Of a DNA stretch of 41,679 nt, positions 32,100 through 40,369 are shown in pieces. A program made the translations under genes and the position numbers. The DNA comes from an uncultured Bacillota bacterium. GTDB lineage: Bacteria; Bacillota_I; Bacilli_A; RF39; UBA660. Each line of letters opens with the position of its first letter. The first letter of the stretch is position 1. A model generated the notes under the pieces. It did no database searches, was not told where the DNA came from, and saw only the letters and a program-made list of their open reading frames with translations. The stretch spans positions 1 to 41,679 of the forward strand of contig CAJLEF010000008.1 of assembly GCA_905205665.1 (NCBI GenBank), in the 5' to 3' direction.

Positions 32100-32398
32100 G
32101 TAAAAATAAATTTGAAATAACATCTATCAGAATACATAAATTACCAAAATCAGAAGATAGCAATATTGTAGGTATTGCAAGTATTGTATTAAATAATGCA
32201 TTTTTAGTAAATGACATTAGAGTAATTCAGGGGAAAGAAAAATTATTTTGTGGTATGCCATCGAGAAGATTAGAAGATAAGTCTTTTATGGATATTTGTC
32301 ATCCATTAAATAATGAGGTTAGGCAATACCTAGAAAATTTAGTATTAGCAGAATATATTAATGCCGAAGAAGAAAAGGAGGATTCAAAGAATGAATAG
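32096..32398 (+). CDS. SpoVG-like DNA-binding protein
   Basis: The 100-aa protein follows SpoVG closely: ITSIRIHKLP, VGIASIVLNNAFLVNDIRVI, LFCGMPSRR, and FMDICHPLNNEVRQYLENLVLAEY. SpoVG proteins bind DNA or RNA and influence septation and gene expression; phage copies sit among replication genes. It overlaps the previous gene by 4 nt. Confidence 0.9.
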   Translation: MSKNKFEITSIRIHKLPKSEDSNIVGIASIVLNNAFLVNDIRVIQGKEKLFCGMPSRRLEDKSFMDICHPLNNEVRQYLENLVLAEYINAEEEKEDSKNE

Positions 32399-32645
32399 TG
32401 ATTTCAATAAAGATTTAATTAACACTAATGTTGACATAGAAACTTTAAAAGAAGAAATTATTTCAAGAATAAATAAACTTGATGATCCAATGTTCAATGT
32501 ATCTGTTAAAACTACCGAATTATTGCAGGTAACAGTTGCAACACAAGATAAAACTACAACTTTTGATGTATTCGATGTAACACCGGAGGCATTAGATACT
32601 ACTTTAACAAGAATAAATGAATATGTGGAGGGGATTAGAAAGTGA
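32391..32645 (+). CDS. 84-aa acidic phage protein
   Basis: The ATG at 32391 follows gaggat; a longer frame beginning 30 bases earlier lacks a site. The chain has a helix (DIETLKEEIISRINKL) and a beta-rich middle (FNVSVKTTELLQVTVAT ... TTFDVFDV). The family is not recognised. It overlaps the SpoVG-like gene by 8 nt and the next by 4 nt. Confidence 0.7.
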   Translation: MNSDFNKDLINTNVDIETLKEEIISRINKLDDPMFNVSVKTTELLQVTVATQDKTTTFDVFDVTPEALDTTLTRINEYVEGIRK

Positions 32646-32953
32646 AACTTATAATTATATTATTAACGGAATTATTAGTATATATGGTCGGTTTCCTAAT
32701 AGGTAAGATAGCAGTTACAGAAGAATCATTAAAATATCATAGACAAGCCGCAGAATCAGAAATTAAAGCTGCTAGAGTAAATATGGTAATTAGATCATAC
32801 AGAAATCAACTTTTAAGAGAAGAAACAAGAATTCGTGCATTACCAAAAGAAAAACAAGAAGAAAATGCACTTAAATATATCGATGTAAAAGCACAACTTG
32901 AATTAATCAGAAAAATTGAGGAGGATGTAGCAAATGAAATGCAAGAAATATGA
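32642..32953 (+). CDS. 103-aa membrane-anchored coiled-coil protein
   Basis: A GTG start follows ggagggg. One N-terminal hydrophobic helix (IIILLTELLVYMVGFLIG) is followed by a charged helical tail (RQAAESEIKAARVNMVIRSYR). No family was recognised. It overlaps both neighbours (4 nt and 20 nt). Confidence 0.7.
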   Translation: MKLIIILLTELLVYMVGFLIGKIAVTEESLKYHRQAAESEIKAARVNMVIRSYRNQLLREETRIRALPKEKQEENALKYIDVKAQLELIRKIEEDVANEMQEI

Positions 32954-33197
32954 TCAAGCATGGTTTGATAACAAATATATACAATTACTTAATATGAATT
33001 GTGGAACAACAGAAAAGAAATTACAAAAATTAAATTCATTTATAAAATTAGCAAAGGAACATAATATTCAGCCTAAAGCAACAAAAGAATCAAAAGTTAA
33101 ATACATTCGTGAAGATTTAGGAAAGGCTAAAACACCACGTTCTATAAGAGCAAGAAAATCAAAGCTTAAAAGAAAACAAGACAAAAGGGATAAATAG
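32934..33197 (+). CDS. 87-aa basic phage protein
   Basis: The lysine-rich protein (AKTPRSIRARKSKLKRKQDK at its end) has a helical N-terminal half. Its start lies inside the previous gene after gaggatg. The strong positive charge suggests nucleic-acid binding, without a recognised fold. Confidence 0.65.
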   Translation: MKCKKYDQAWFDNKYIQLLNMNCGTTEKKLQKLNSFIKLAKEHNIQPKATKESKVKYIREDLGKAKTPRSIRARKSKLKRKQDKRDK

Positions 33198-33249
33198 TTA
33201 ATATCATAATTAAATCTCATAATAAAAAACAAAAATATGAGGTGATGAT

Positions 33250-33576
33250 ATGGAATATCAAAGAAATAATAATACATCTGTAACTACTAAAATTTCAGGT
33301 TTAGATGTTGTTATAAATAAATGTTATATCACAATAAAGGATTCAGCAAAAATCAATGATAAAAAAGCAATGGAATTTGTTTTAATTAAAGCAAGAATTC
33401 TTGCTTCTAAAAAAGGTTACCATTACAAAAGAACCAATGAAAGTTGGATTCAAGAATGGCGAGCACATAATTTACTTTATAAATTACACTTATTTGAAAG
33501 TCATACAAAAGATACTGATTTAGAAGAACGTGAAAGTAAATTTAGATTATTTTGTTATAAGATTTTAGGAAGATAG
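33250..33576 (+). CDS. 108-aa phage protein of unknown function
   Basis: The ATG follows gaggtgatg. The sequence is mixed alpha/beta, with KAMEFVLIKARILASKKGYHYKR in the middle and no enzyme motif. The family is not recognised. Confidence 0.65.
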   Translation: MEYQRNNNTSVTTKISGLDVVINKCYITIKDSAKINDKKAMEFVLIKARILASKKGYHYKRTNESWIQEWRAHNLLYKLHLFESHTKDTDLEERESKFRLFCYKILGR

Positions 33577-33586
33577 AGGTATAGAT

Positions 33587-33952
33587 ATGAGTAATAAAAA
33601 ATTAAGAAAAATAGTTAATCATTATGGTATCAAGAAACAATTAAAACATTTTCAAAGTGAAGTGTATGAACTTAATGAAGCAATATTCGATTATAACAAA
33701 ACCTCTATAAGTGAATTTATAGGGGGAATATGTAGAGAAGTAACTAATGTATTTTCATCTATATATAATGTACCTAAAACTAAAGATCCACGTAAGGAAC
33801 ACATAATCGAAGAAATAGCGGATGTAACAGTAATGTTAAAGCAAATACAACTTCATTATAATATTTCAAATAATGAAGTAAATGATGTCATGAAATCTAA
33901 AGTTGAAAGACAATTAAAAAGAATAGAGGAAGAACAAAATGGCAAAAAATAA
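33587..33952 (+). CDS. MazG-like nucleotide pyrophosphohydrolase
   Basis: The 121-aa helical protein has the all-alpha NTP-PPase pattern: QLKHFQSEVYELNEAIFDY near residue 20, giving a conserved ExxxL/E helix, and HIIEEIADVTVMLKQIQLHY near residue 70, where the Glu-Glu-x2-Asp acidic cluster would bind Mg2+. Such enzymes clean non-canonical or excess nucleotides during phage growth. It overlaps the next gene by 14 nt. Confidence 0.75.
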   Translation: MSNKKLRKIVNHYGIKKQLKHFQSEVYELNEAIFDYNKTSISEFIGGICREVTNVFSSIYNVPKTKDPRKEHIIEEIADVTVMLKQIQLHYNISNNEVNDVMKSKVERQLKRIEEEQNGKK

Positions 33953-34211
33953 ATTATTAGATTTAAATAATCATTTATTTGCCGAATTAGAACGTTTAGG
34001 AGATGAAGATTTAAAAGGTGATGAACTTAAAGAAGAAATAGAACGTGCAAAAGCATTATCAGATGTTAGCGAAAAAGTTATAAATAATGCAAGTTTAATG
34101 CTTAAAGCAATTCACGAACAGAATGAATACGGAACTGGAACTAGAGATGTTCCCAAAATGCTATTAGGAGTCACTCAAAATGAGGAAAATCTGGAATCAA
34201 GAAAAAGATAA
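33939..34211 (+). CDS. 90-aa helical phage protein upstream of HNH endonuclease
   Basis: The acidic helical chain (LLDLNNHLFAELERLGDEDL ... ALSDVSEKVINNASLMLKAI) resembles an unnamed family often found directly upstream of HNH genes in Firmicutes phages. It overlaps the HNH gene by 32 nt. Confidence 0.7.
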   Translation: MAKNKLLDLNNHLFAELERLGDEDLKGDELKEEIERAKALSDVSEKVINNASLMLKAIHEQNEYGTGTRDVPKMLLGVTQNEENLESRKR

Positions 34212-35001
34212 TTATTTAAAAGAAATTCATAAAGGACGTTCTAATCAAGAAATAGCAGACTTAATGAATATGAAATTTGATACTAATTTTACTAAATTAT
34301 CAATAAATAGTAGAAAAAGAGTATTAAAACTCATATCGAATTATAAATATATGCCTAAATATTCGCCAGAAATAATTAATTATATAAAGAAAAATCATAA
34401 AGGAAAATCTACGATTGAATTATCTGATGAGGTAAATAAAGTATTTAATATAGATACTAATCCAGATAGTATTCAAAACCTTAAAAGCAGGATTAAAAGA
34501 ACAGAAGGATTTATATTCGAGCCAGCTAAAAACGACGGTTGTATCAAAAAAGGTAATATTCCAATGAATAAAGGTAAAAAGTGGGATGATTACTTATCTA
34601 AAGAAAAACAAGAACGTTGTAGAAAAACAACTTATAAAAAAGGAAATAAATCGTCTAATGCAGTTGATATTGGCGAAGAACACATGAGATATTCAGGGAG
34701 TAAGCCCGATGATTTAGGATATTTATATGTAAAAGTATGCGATGGTAAAGGCAATAAGAATTGGAAGCCTAAACAACAGGTAGTATATGAACAACATCAT
34801 GGTCCAATACCTCCAAAGCATAAAGTGATATTTGCTGATGGTGATAGATTTAATTTTAATCCGGATAATTTAATTTTAGTATCTAATTCAGAGGAATTAA
34901 TCATGAATAAAAGAAAATTAAGATATAAAGATAAAGAATTAACTAGGACAGGATCAATAATAGCAAAGGTTATTGATAAAACTAATAAAATTAAAAAATG
35001 A
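34180..35001 (+). CDS. HNH endonuclease-like protein with N-terminal DNA-binding repeats
   Basis: The 273-aa protein begins with two Myb/SANT-like helical units (NQEKDNYLKEIHKGRSNQEI and PEIINYIKKNHKGKSTIEL). It ends with a HNH-type core: YVKVCDGKGNKNWKPKQQVV, YEQHHGPIPPKHKVIFADGD, and FNPDNLILVSNSEEL. This layout is typical of phage homing-type or packaging-associated HNH proteins. It starts inside the previous gene and overlaps the next by 4 nt. Confidence 0.8.
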   Translation: MRKIWNQEKDNYLKEIHKGRSNQEIADLMNMKFDTNFTKLSINSRKRVLKLISNYKYMPKYSPEIINYIKKNHKGKSTIELSDEVNKVFNIDTNPDSIQNLKSRIKRTEGFIFEPAKNDGCIKKGNIPMNKGKKWDDYLSKEKQERCRKTTYKKGNKSSNAVDIGEEHMRYSGSKPDDLGYLYVKVCDGKGNKNWKPKQQVVYEQHHGPIPPKHKVIFADGDRFNFNPDNLILVSNSEELIMNKRKLRYKDKELTRTGSIIAKVIDKTNKIKK

Positions 35002-35192
35002 AAGATTACGAACAGTTATACTATGATTCTCAATATGAGATTAAAAAATTAAAACAAAGAATCCAAGAATTAGAAAACGATTTAATGCTTGTTAAAAAAT
35101 CAGATAAGAAAAAAATAGATATAAAAAAAGAAATCTTAAAAGAATTTAAAAATTATAAAAGCAAAGAGGTGAGTAAAAGTGAGAAAGCATAG
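34998..35192 (+). CDS. 64-aa coiled-coil phage protein
   Basis: A charged helix with heptad pattern (YYDSQYEIKKLKQRIQELEN) makes up most of the chain. It shares ATGA with the HNH stop, and its end overlaps the next start by 14 nt. Confidence 0.6.
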   Translation: MKDYEQLYYDSQYEIKKLKQRIQELENDLMLVKKSDKKKIDIKKEILKEFKNYKSKEVSKSEKA

Positions 35193-35484
35193 CGGTAGTT
35201 GGAATGCCGAGGAAATGACAATCAATTTCAATCAAAAACAATGGCGACAAGATTTAGCAGCATTTATTAGTAAGAAAAGATATTGGTTTCAAACAAGAGT
35301 AAGCAGATCAAGAACTATTGAAAAGAAAACTAACTATAATGACACAGTTAAAGAATTTAGTATTTATAATCCACATGGTGGTGAAGAAATTATTAGGTAT
35401 ATGAATAAAAATGAAATAGTTTATACAACCAATGAACAACTATTGTCAGAGTATTACGAAACAAAAGGTTTTAAAAAAAATTAG
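35179..35484 (+). CDS. 101-aa basic phage protein
   Basis: A GTG start follows aggtgag. The sequence is basic with several aromatic residues (QKQWRQDLAAFISKKRYWFQ) and a beta-rich middle. The family is not recognised. Confidence 0.65.
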   Translation: MRKHSGSWNAEEMTINFNQKQWRQDLAAFISKKRYWFQTRVSRSRTIEKKTNYNDTVKEFSIYNPHGGEEIIRYMNKNEIVYTTNEQLLSEYYETKGFKKN

Positions 35485-35492
35485 GAGGAATT

Positions 35493-35753
35493 ATGAATTC
35501 AGGTAAAGATTTAATCGATGAATTGAAAAAAAGAGGATTTACCGAAAAAATGTATTTTGAATTAGGTAATTCATTAATAAAAGAATATAAGGGTAAGGAA
35601 TATCATTATTCGATTATATTTTCTTTCAAAGGAAATGTATATTTAACAAATTATGATGAAAACAATTCAGGAACATTTTGTTTGAATTTAGATAAAGAAT
35701 TCACAGAAGATTTATTATTCATAGTTCCATTTGTGATAAAAGATAAAGAATAA
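35493..35753 (+). CDS. 86-aa phage protein
   Basis: The ATG follows taggagg. An N-terminal helix (LIDELKKRGFTEKMYFEL) precedes beta strands (HYSIIFSFKGNVYLTNYD). The function is unknown. Confidence 0.65.
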   Translation: MNSGKDLIDELKKRGFTEKMYFELGNSLIKEYKGKEYHYSIIFSFKGNVYLTNYDENNSGTFCLNLDKEFTEDLLFIVPFVIKDKE

Positions 35754-35779
35754 AAGGGATTATTTTATAGGAGGATGTT

Positions 35780-36937
35780 ATGGAAATAGTAAACAAAAAT
35801 ATTGAAGAAATCAAAATGTATGAAAATAATCCTAGAAATAATGACGGTGCAGTTGAGTATGTCGCAAATTCAATAAAAGAATTCGGATTTAAAGTGCCAA
35901 TAGTATTAGATAAGAACAATGTTATTGTTGCAGGGCATACTCGTTATAAAGCCGCTAAATTATTGAAAATAACAGAAATACCATGTATTATTGCTGACGA
36001 TTTAAGTGATGAGCAAGTAAAAGCATTTAGATTAATTGATAATAAAGCCGCAGAATTAGCATCGTGGGATATTGACTTATTAAATCTCGAATTAGAGAAT
36101 ATCAAAGATATTGATATGGAGTTATTTAATTTTGAAATAAGTAATATTTTAGATAATGTTGTCGATGATGAGTATGAGGTAGAATTACCAGAAGATCCAA
36201 AAACAAAAACCGGAAATATTTATAAATTAGGAAATCATTATTTGATGTGTGGTGATAGTACCAATACCGATGATGTTAAAAAGTTGATGAATAATCAATT
36301 AGCAGATTTAATTGTTACTGATCCACCATACAATGTCAATTATGAGGGAAAAACAGGCGATAATCTTAAAATTATGAACGACAATATGGAAAATAATCAG
36401 TTTTATAGTTTTTTAGAATCAGCATTTATAAATTTATATGAATCCATAAAAGACGGAGGATCCATTTATGTATTCCATGCAGATACAGAAGGTTTGAATT
36501 TTAGAAAAGCTATGATGAGTTCTGGATTCAAACTAGCCGAGTGTTTAGTATGGGTAAAGAATGCATTTGTTATGGGACGACAAGATTATCATTGGAAACA
36601 CGAGCCAGTATTATATGGATGGAAGCCAGGAGCAAGTCATTATTTCATAAATGGTAGGTCACAAAGTACGGTATTAGAGTTTGATAAGCCAATAAGAAAT
36701 GAAGAGCATCCTACTATGAAACCTATTGATTTAATCGCTTATTTGATAAACAATTCAAGTAAGAAAGATGAGATTGTATTGGACCTTTTCGGAGGTAGCG
36801 GGACGACGATGATTGCTTGTGAGCAGACTAATAGAAAAGCCTTTATTATGGAATTAGATCCAAGATATTGCGATGTTATTGTTGATAGATGGGAAAAGTT
36901 TACTAATCAGAAAGCCGAACTAATCAACGAGGAATAG
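35780..36937 (+). CDS. ParB-domain DNA methyltransferase
   Basis: The 385-aa fusion has an N-terminal ParB/Srx-like domain (residues 1-95, with NNPRNNDGAVEYVANSIKEF and VAGHTRYKAAKLL). A C-terminal SAM-dependent DNA methyltransferase follows, with DPPY at 181-184, GGSIYVFHAD, and the SAM-binding DLFGGSGTTMIACEQT near residue 340. DPPY marks an N6-adenine or N4-cytosine enzyme. Such proteins are common in Firmicutes phages and may protect phage DNA. No restriction enzyme is nearby. The ribosome-binding site is aggagg. Confidence 0.93.
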   Translation: MEIVNKNIEEIKMYENNPRNNDGAVEYVANSIKEFGFKVPIVLDKNNVIVAGHTRYKAAKLLKITEIPCIIADDLSDEQVKAFRLIDNKAAELASWDIDLLNLELENIKDIDMELFNFEISNILDNVVDDEYEVELPEDPKTKTGNIYKLGNHYLMCGDSTNTDDVKKLMNNQLADLIVTDPPYNVNYEGKTGDNLKIMNDNMENNQFYSFLESAFINLYESIKDGGSIYVFHADTEGLNFRKAMMSSGFKLAECLVWVKNAFVMGRQDYHWKHEPVLYGWKPGASHYFINGRSQSTVLEFDKPIRNEEHPTMKPIDLIAYLINNSSKKDEIVLDLFGGSGTTMIACEQTNRKAFIMELDPRYCDVIVDRWEKFTNQKAELINEE

Positions 36938-36939
36938 TT

Positions 36940-37233
36940 ATGAATGATAATTTCATAAAAAAAGATACTTTCGAGAGATTATGTGCATTGCAATGTGAAT
37001 TAAAAGAAATTTCTGGAGCATTTGGAGTATCAGAGGAACATATAAGAGTGTGGTGCAAGAATGTTTATCATAATGATTTTGAGGAGGTATATAGAAGATT
37101 ATCTAATAAAGGCAAAATATCAATTAGAAATTTACAATTCAAATTAGCAGAAAAAAGTCCAACAATGGCCATCTATTTAGGAAAAGTTTACTTAAAACAA
37201 GATGATAAAGTGAATCAAGAAAATAAAGATTAG
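36940..37233 (+). CDS. 97-aa HTH protein, terminase-small-subunit-like
   Basis: The N-terminal half has a helix-turn-helix (QCELKEISGAFGVSEEHIRVW) and the C-terminal half reads LQFKLAEKSPTMAIYLGKVY. This pattern is common in phage proteins near terminases and in small-terminase-like DNA-binding proteins. No large terminase follows here. It starts 2 nt after the methylase stop. Confidence 0.7.
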   Translation: MNDNFIKKDTFERLCALQCELKEISGAFGVSEEHIRVWCKNVYHNDFEEVYRRLSNKGKISIRNLQFKLAEKSPTMAIYLGKVYLKQDDKVNQENKD

Positions 37234-37245
37234 GAAGGTGAAAAA

Positions 37246-37428
37246 ATGAAAAATAAAAAAATACTAGAAATTGCTGCAATAATGATGTGTGTCGCTATTT
37301 GTTTAGCTTTAATAATATTTTTCTGTACTTTTTTAGAAATGTTAAATGATTATAGATGCTATAATTTACCATTAAACGAATTTTTTAAAGATAAGAGATG
37401 TGAAAGATACTGGGATATGAAACATTGA
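37246..37428 (+). CDS. 60-aa membrane protein
   Basis: One hydrophobic helix (IAAIMMCVAICLALIIFFCTF) is followed by a short outside tail with two Cys. The ribosome-binding site is aggaaggtg. The frame ends in TGA. Confidence 0.65.
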   Translation: MKNKKILEIAAIMMCVAICLALIIFFCTFLEMLNDYRCYNLPLNEFFKDKRCERYWDMKH

Positions 37429-37450
37429 ACTTATATAAAAAGGAGGAAGA

Positions 37451-37627
37451 ATGAAAGAAATAATAACTATTTTATTAACACCAGTATTTGTTATAATTCA
37501 AGTTTTAAAATGTATGTTTGATTTAATTAATCCAGTAGTTATTGGAATTAGTGAATCATTAAATGATTTATTTTATGATATGTATGAATTTTGGAAAAGA
37601 GTATTTAAATGGAGGGATGGTGAATAG
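37451..37627 (+). CDS. 58-aa amphipathic phage protein
   Basis: The ATG follows aaggagga. The N-terminal half is hydrophobic (IITILLTPVFVIIQVLKC) and the C-terminal half amphipathic (YDMYEFWKRVFKWRDGE). It directly precedes the next gene without a gap. Confidence 0.65.
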   Translation: MKEIITILLTPVFVIIQVLKCMFDLINPVVIGISESLNDLFYDMYEFWKRVFKWRDGE

Positions 37628-37864
37628 ATGAAATTTACATTCGGTGATATAGTAGTTGTCGATAAAATAGAAATTGGTGTCATTGTTAAGTGTTGGATAC
37701 ACAATGCAGATGCCGGTAAAGAGTTTAATTACGATGTTTATGTAAGAGAATATAACGGGATTAAAAACTATAAAGAAAATGAAATTGAAAGATATATGGT
37801 AAGACATAAGTATTTATCAGAAGAAGAACATGAGTATCAATATAATGCCATAAACGGCTTATAA
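37628..37864 (+). CDS. 78-aa beta-rich phage protein
   Basis: The chain is strand-rich at first (KFTFGDIVVVDKIEIGVIVK) and ends in a helix (ERYMVRHKYLSEEEHEYQ). It resembles an unnamed family in gut Firmicutes phages. The function is unknown. Confidence 0.7.
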   Translation: MKFTFGDIVVVDKIEIGVIVKCWIHNADAGKEFNYDVYVREYNGIKNYKENEIERYMVRHKYLSEEEHEYQYNAINGL

Positions 37865-37891
37865 AATGAAAACAATTTATAGGAGGTACAA

Positions 37892-38032
37892 ATGAAATAT
37901 TTGTTATTAGTATATTTAAAAAAAGGGCATACGGAATCTTATTATTCTAATGAACTTAAAGGTTTGAAAGAATATGCAGAATTTAGAAAATTTGACAATT
38001 ATAAATTCTTCGAGTTAAAAGAGGTTGAATAA
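37892..38032 (+). CDS. 46-aa phage protein
   Basis: The ATG follows taggagg. The frame begins MKYLLLVYLKKGHTESYYS and ends FELKEVE. Its stop overlaps the next start by one base. The function is unknown. Confidence 0.6.
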   Translation: MKYLLLVYLKKGHTESYYSNELKGLKEYAEFRKFDNYKFFELKEVE

Positions 38033-38250
38033 TGAAGCATATACTAATAAAATTAGCAACTTATATTTTTAAAAAATATAATGTAACACCTATTTTAGAT
38101 AATCCAAATGCTAATCCTAGATTACAATTTGGTAATGATATTTATGCTATTATAAAATTAACAATTACTAGAGAATATGGATGTGTTCCTACACTAGATA
38201 TTAGGTGTCATCATATATTTGAGGTATTTGATGAAAGGATAAGTAAATAA
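38032..38250 (+). CDS. 72-aa phage protein
   Basis: The sequence has a basic N-terminal helix (ILIKLATYIFKKY) and beta strands (IYAIIKLTITREYGC). It is coupled on both sides by one-base overlaps. The function is unknown. Confidence 0.6.
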   Translation: MKHILIKLATYIFKKYNVTPILDNPNANPRLQFGNDIYAIIKLTITREYGCVPTLDIRCHHIFEVFDERISK

Positions 38251-38324
38251 TGTTAACATTAATATTTATTTATTGTTGTTTAAAAGTATCTAGTATATGT
38301 GAGGAGGCAGAAGATGAAGGTTAA
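38250..38324 (+). CDS. 24-aa possible microprotein
   Basis: An ATG overlapping the previous stop by one base opens MLTLIFIYCCLKVSSICEEA, a hydrophobic helix with three Cys and an acidic end. Its last bases overlap the next gene's start. It has no ribosome-binding site of its own, so translation would depend on coupling. Confidence 0.35.
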   Translation: MLTLIFIYCCLKVSSICEEAEDEG

Positions 38325-38598
38325 TATTGATGAATTTATAACAGAAATTGAAAAAAGCTTGAATATAAAGTTGTTTGATTATGAAAGAAAATATCTAAAA
38401 ACTATTTTGGAAGCAAGACAGAAGAAACAAAGAGTAATAACACATCGTGCCAGAGCAAATGGTCATTATTTTGGTAGAGCAGATGTAATACTAATGACGA
38501 TAGATGAATTCACAAATAAAATAGAAAAAAATATGTTATATGGTGATAATTTGGAAACACCAAAAGGAATATTGGAGGATTTAAAAAATGTTAAATGA
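38314..38598 (+). CDS. 94-aa phage protein
   Basis: The ATG at 38314 follows gaggaggcag. A helix (IDEFITEIEKSLNIKLFDYE) is followed by a basic region (RQKKQRVITHRARANGH). No family was recognised. It ends in TGA and overlaps the next start. Confidence 0.65.
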   Translation: MKVNIDEFITEIEKSLNIKLFDYERKYLKTILEARQKKQRVITHRARANGHYFGRADVILMTIDEFTNKIEKNMLYGDNLETPKGILEDLKNVK

Positions 38599-38833
38599 TA
38601 AAGAATATATTGATTGGCTTAAATCCACTCGCAATTTAATAAATAAGTACAACTTGCAATCTTTAAAAATTGATGTGAAAACAATGTATCCATATAGTGC
38701 CAAGGAAAAGCAAATAAAAGAAAAAGATATGATTCATATAAAAATATTAGATAATCACAAATTTACTATGGAAAATAAAATTTACGATATATTAGAGGAT
38801 AATAATGAAAAAGAAAATACCATTGTTTTGTAG
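38588..38833 (+). CDS. 81-aa phage protein
   Basis: The start follows ttggagg inside the previous gene. The sequence is mixed, starting MLNDKEYIDWLKSTRN. The function is unknown. It overlaps the Cys-rich gene by 29 nt. Confidence 0.6.
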   Translation: MLNDKEYIDWLKSTRNLINKYNLQSLKIDVKTMYPYSAKEKQIKEKDMIHIKILDNHKFTMENKIYDILEDNNEKENTIVL

Positions 38834-39023
38834 AATTAAAAGAAAATCACCATTATATATAGCAAGTCCATCGGCAATGTTTATGTGTGATTATGGTTTT
38901 ATATTTAGACCTAGTAATTGGTGTATGAATTGCCCCAAATATAAAGGTTTTCCATTGCAGATATTAAGGGCTAGTACAAGGTGCAAAAATGGTACTAAAA
39001 ATCTTAAAAAGTATCTTAAATAA
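38805..39023 (+). CDS. 72-aa Cys-rich basic phage protein
   Basis: Five Cys (residues 9, 28, 40, 43 and about 60), including a CMNC pair, suggest a metal-binding or disulphide-stabilised fold. The chain is basic. The ribosome-binding site is agagga. The function is unknown. Confidence 0.6.
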   Translation: MKKKIPLFCRIKRKSPLYIASPSAMFMCDYGFIFRPSNWCMNCPKYKGFPLQILRASTRCKNGTKNLKKYLK

Positions 39024-39075
39024 AAAATAAGTGTTAAAGCCTTATAAAATCTAGCAAAAGTTAATAATAGTTAGG

Positions 39076-39103
39076 TGCAATATAATATAGTACATATCTT
39101 GCA
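39076..39103 (+). promoter_or_regulatory. Promoter region with short inverted repeat before the tyrosine recombinase
   Basis: TATAAT (39081-39086) lies between tgcaa (39076-39080) and ttgca (39099-39103), a possible operator. The rest of the 116-base gap shows nothing clear. Confidence 0.4.
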
Positions 39104-39139
39104 TCGAATATATAGGGTGAAAAGAGGTGAATATATGGC

Positions 39140-39997
39140 ATGAATAAAGAAGAATTAAAAACTAAATTAGATGAATTTATCGAAAATATAGAATTAGAAG
39201 AATTGGCAGACAAAACAATTCAGAGTTATAGAAATGCAGTTAATAAGTTTATAGATTATTTGCCTAATGAATTTGAAATCAATAAAAAATTGGTTATGAA
39301 TTGGAAAAAGAAAATGCAAGAAGATGGATATGCCTTAAAATCAAGAAATCAATTTATTGTAGTTGTAAATAAATTCTTATATTATCTAGGTTTAGAAGAA
39401 TGTGTTGTTAAATTATTTAAAGAACAAGAAAAATCTAACTTAGAAGAATATATCGAGCCACAAGAACATAAGCGAATGTTAAGATGGGCTAAAAAATTAA
39501 ATAATATGGAAGCTTATTATATAATTAAAGTTTTTGCAACATCTGGAGCAAGGGTAAGTGAATTAAAATATTTTACTGTTGAAAATTTAGATAGTAATTA
39601 TATTAAAGGTGCTTATAACAAAGGTAAAGAAAGAATTTTAATTATGACAAATGAATTAAGGCGAGAATTAAAGCATTATTGTAAAGATAGGAAGATTAAA
39701 ACAGGTCAAATATTTAGAAGTACAGATGAAAAATTCATAAATGATCCTAATAAGATGATAAATGTATCGACAATTTGGCGATGGTTGAAAAAGATAGCAC
39801 GTGCAGCAAAGATTAATCCTAACAAAATTCATGCACATGCTTGGCGACATTTATTTGCGAAACAATGTAAAGAAAATGGCATCGATTTAGATGAATTGGC
39901 CGATATATTAGGACATAAAAATATAAACACAACGGCTATATATACAAAAACCTCAATGAAAGAGAAAAAACAAAAATTAGAAAAAATCAGGTATTAA
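39140..39997 (+). CDS. Tyrosine recombinase (XerC/D-like)
   Basis: The 285-aa protein has the catalytic set: Arg138 (SGARVSEL), His233 and Arg236 (HAHAWRHLF), His259 (ILGHKN), and Tyr268 (TAIYTK). It has an N-terminal SAM-like DNA-binding domain. It is a second site-specific recombinase in addition to the serine integrase. A two-codon frame ATGGCATGA overlaps its ATG, the ribosome-binding site agaggtg sitting ahead of both. Its role may be genome dimer resolution or inversion. Confidence 0.92.
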   Translation: MNKEELKTKLDEFIENIELEELADKTIQSYRNAVNKFIDYLPNEFEINKKLVMNWKKKMQEDGYALKSRNQFIVVVNKFLYYLGLEECVVKLFKEQEKSNLEEYIEPQEHKRMLRWAKKLNNMEAYYIIKVFATSGARVSELKYFTVENLDSNYIKGAYNKGKERILIMTNELRRELKHYCKDRKIKTGQIFRSTDEKFINDPNKMINVSTIWRWLKKIARAAKINPNKIHAHAWRHLFAKQCKENGIDLDELADILGHKNINTTAIYTKTSMKEKKQKLEKIRY

Positions 39998-40013
39998 AAT
40001 TGGAGGTATTTCT

Positions 40014-40235
40014 ATGAAAGATGAAATAATGGTTATCAAAAATCAAGCATCTCAATTATTATCAGAAAAAGATGCTATCATAGAAGAAATCAAAAAAAAT
40101 AATGCAGCTAGATGTATGGTTTCCACGGAACGCCTAATTTGTACTATCTCAATTATGAAAATACCAGATGATCCAGAACAAGAAATTAGATTATTTGAAG
40201 AATTAGACAAGTTGCAAGGTGTAATAAAAAAATGA
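40014..40235 (+). CDS. 73-aa phage protein
   Basis: Mostly helical (MVIKNQASQLLSEKDAIIEE), acidic, unrecognised. It starts after ggaggt and overlaps the next small frame by 4 nt (ATGA). Confidence 0.6.
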   Translation: MKDEIMVIKNQASQLLSEKDAIIEEIKKNNAARCMVSTERLICTISIMKIPDDPEQEIRLFEELDKLQGVIKK

Positions 40236-40369
40236 TAATGTGGTTTTTCATAGGTTTAATTATCGGCTATATTGGTGGCGATATATATTTAAAATTTAAT
40301 GAGGAAAAGGTGACGAAATGGAAAGAAAAATGGAATTCGAGGAATTCGAGGAAAAATACCAAAAATTAA
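40232..40369 (+). CDS. 45-aa membrane microprotein
   Basis: It starts at the ATGA overlap with a hydrophobic helix (MWFFIGLIIGYIGGDIYL), then a basic tail rich in Lys, Trp and Asn. Its 3' end overlaps the next gene by about 50 bases in another frame. Confidence 0.5.
   Translation: MIMWFFIGLIIGYIGGDIYLKFNEEKVTKWKEKWNSRNSRKNTKN

Noticed and set aside
34180..35001. Self-splicing intron carrying the HNH gene
   Set aside because: The gene is embedded in a coupled operon with overlaps on both sides and interrupts no gene.
35780..36937. Restriction-modification system around the methyltransferase
   Set aside because: No restriction endonuclease or specificity subunit is adjacent, and the ParB-methylase fusion is a common solitary phage protein.
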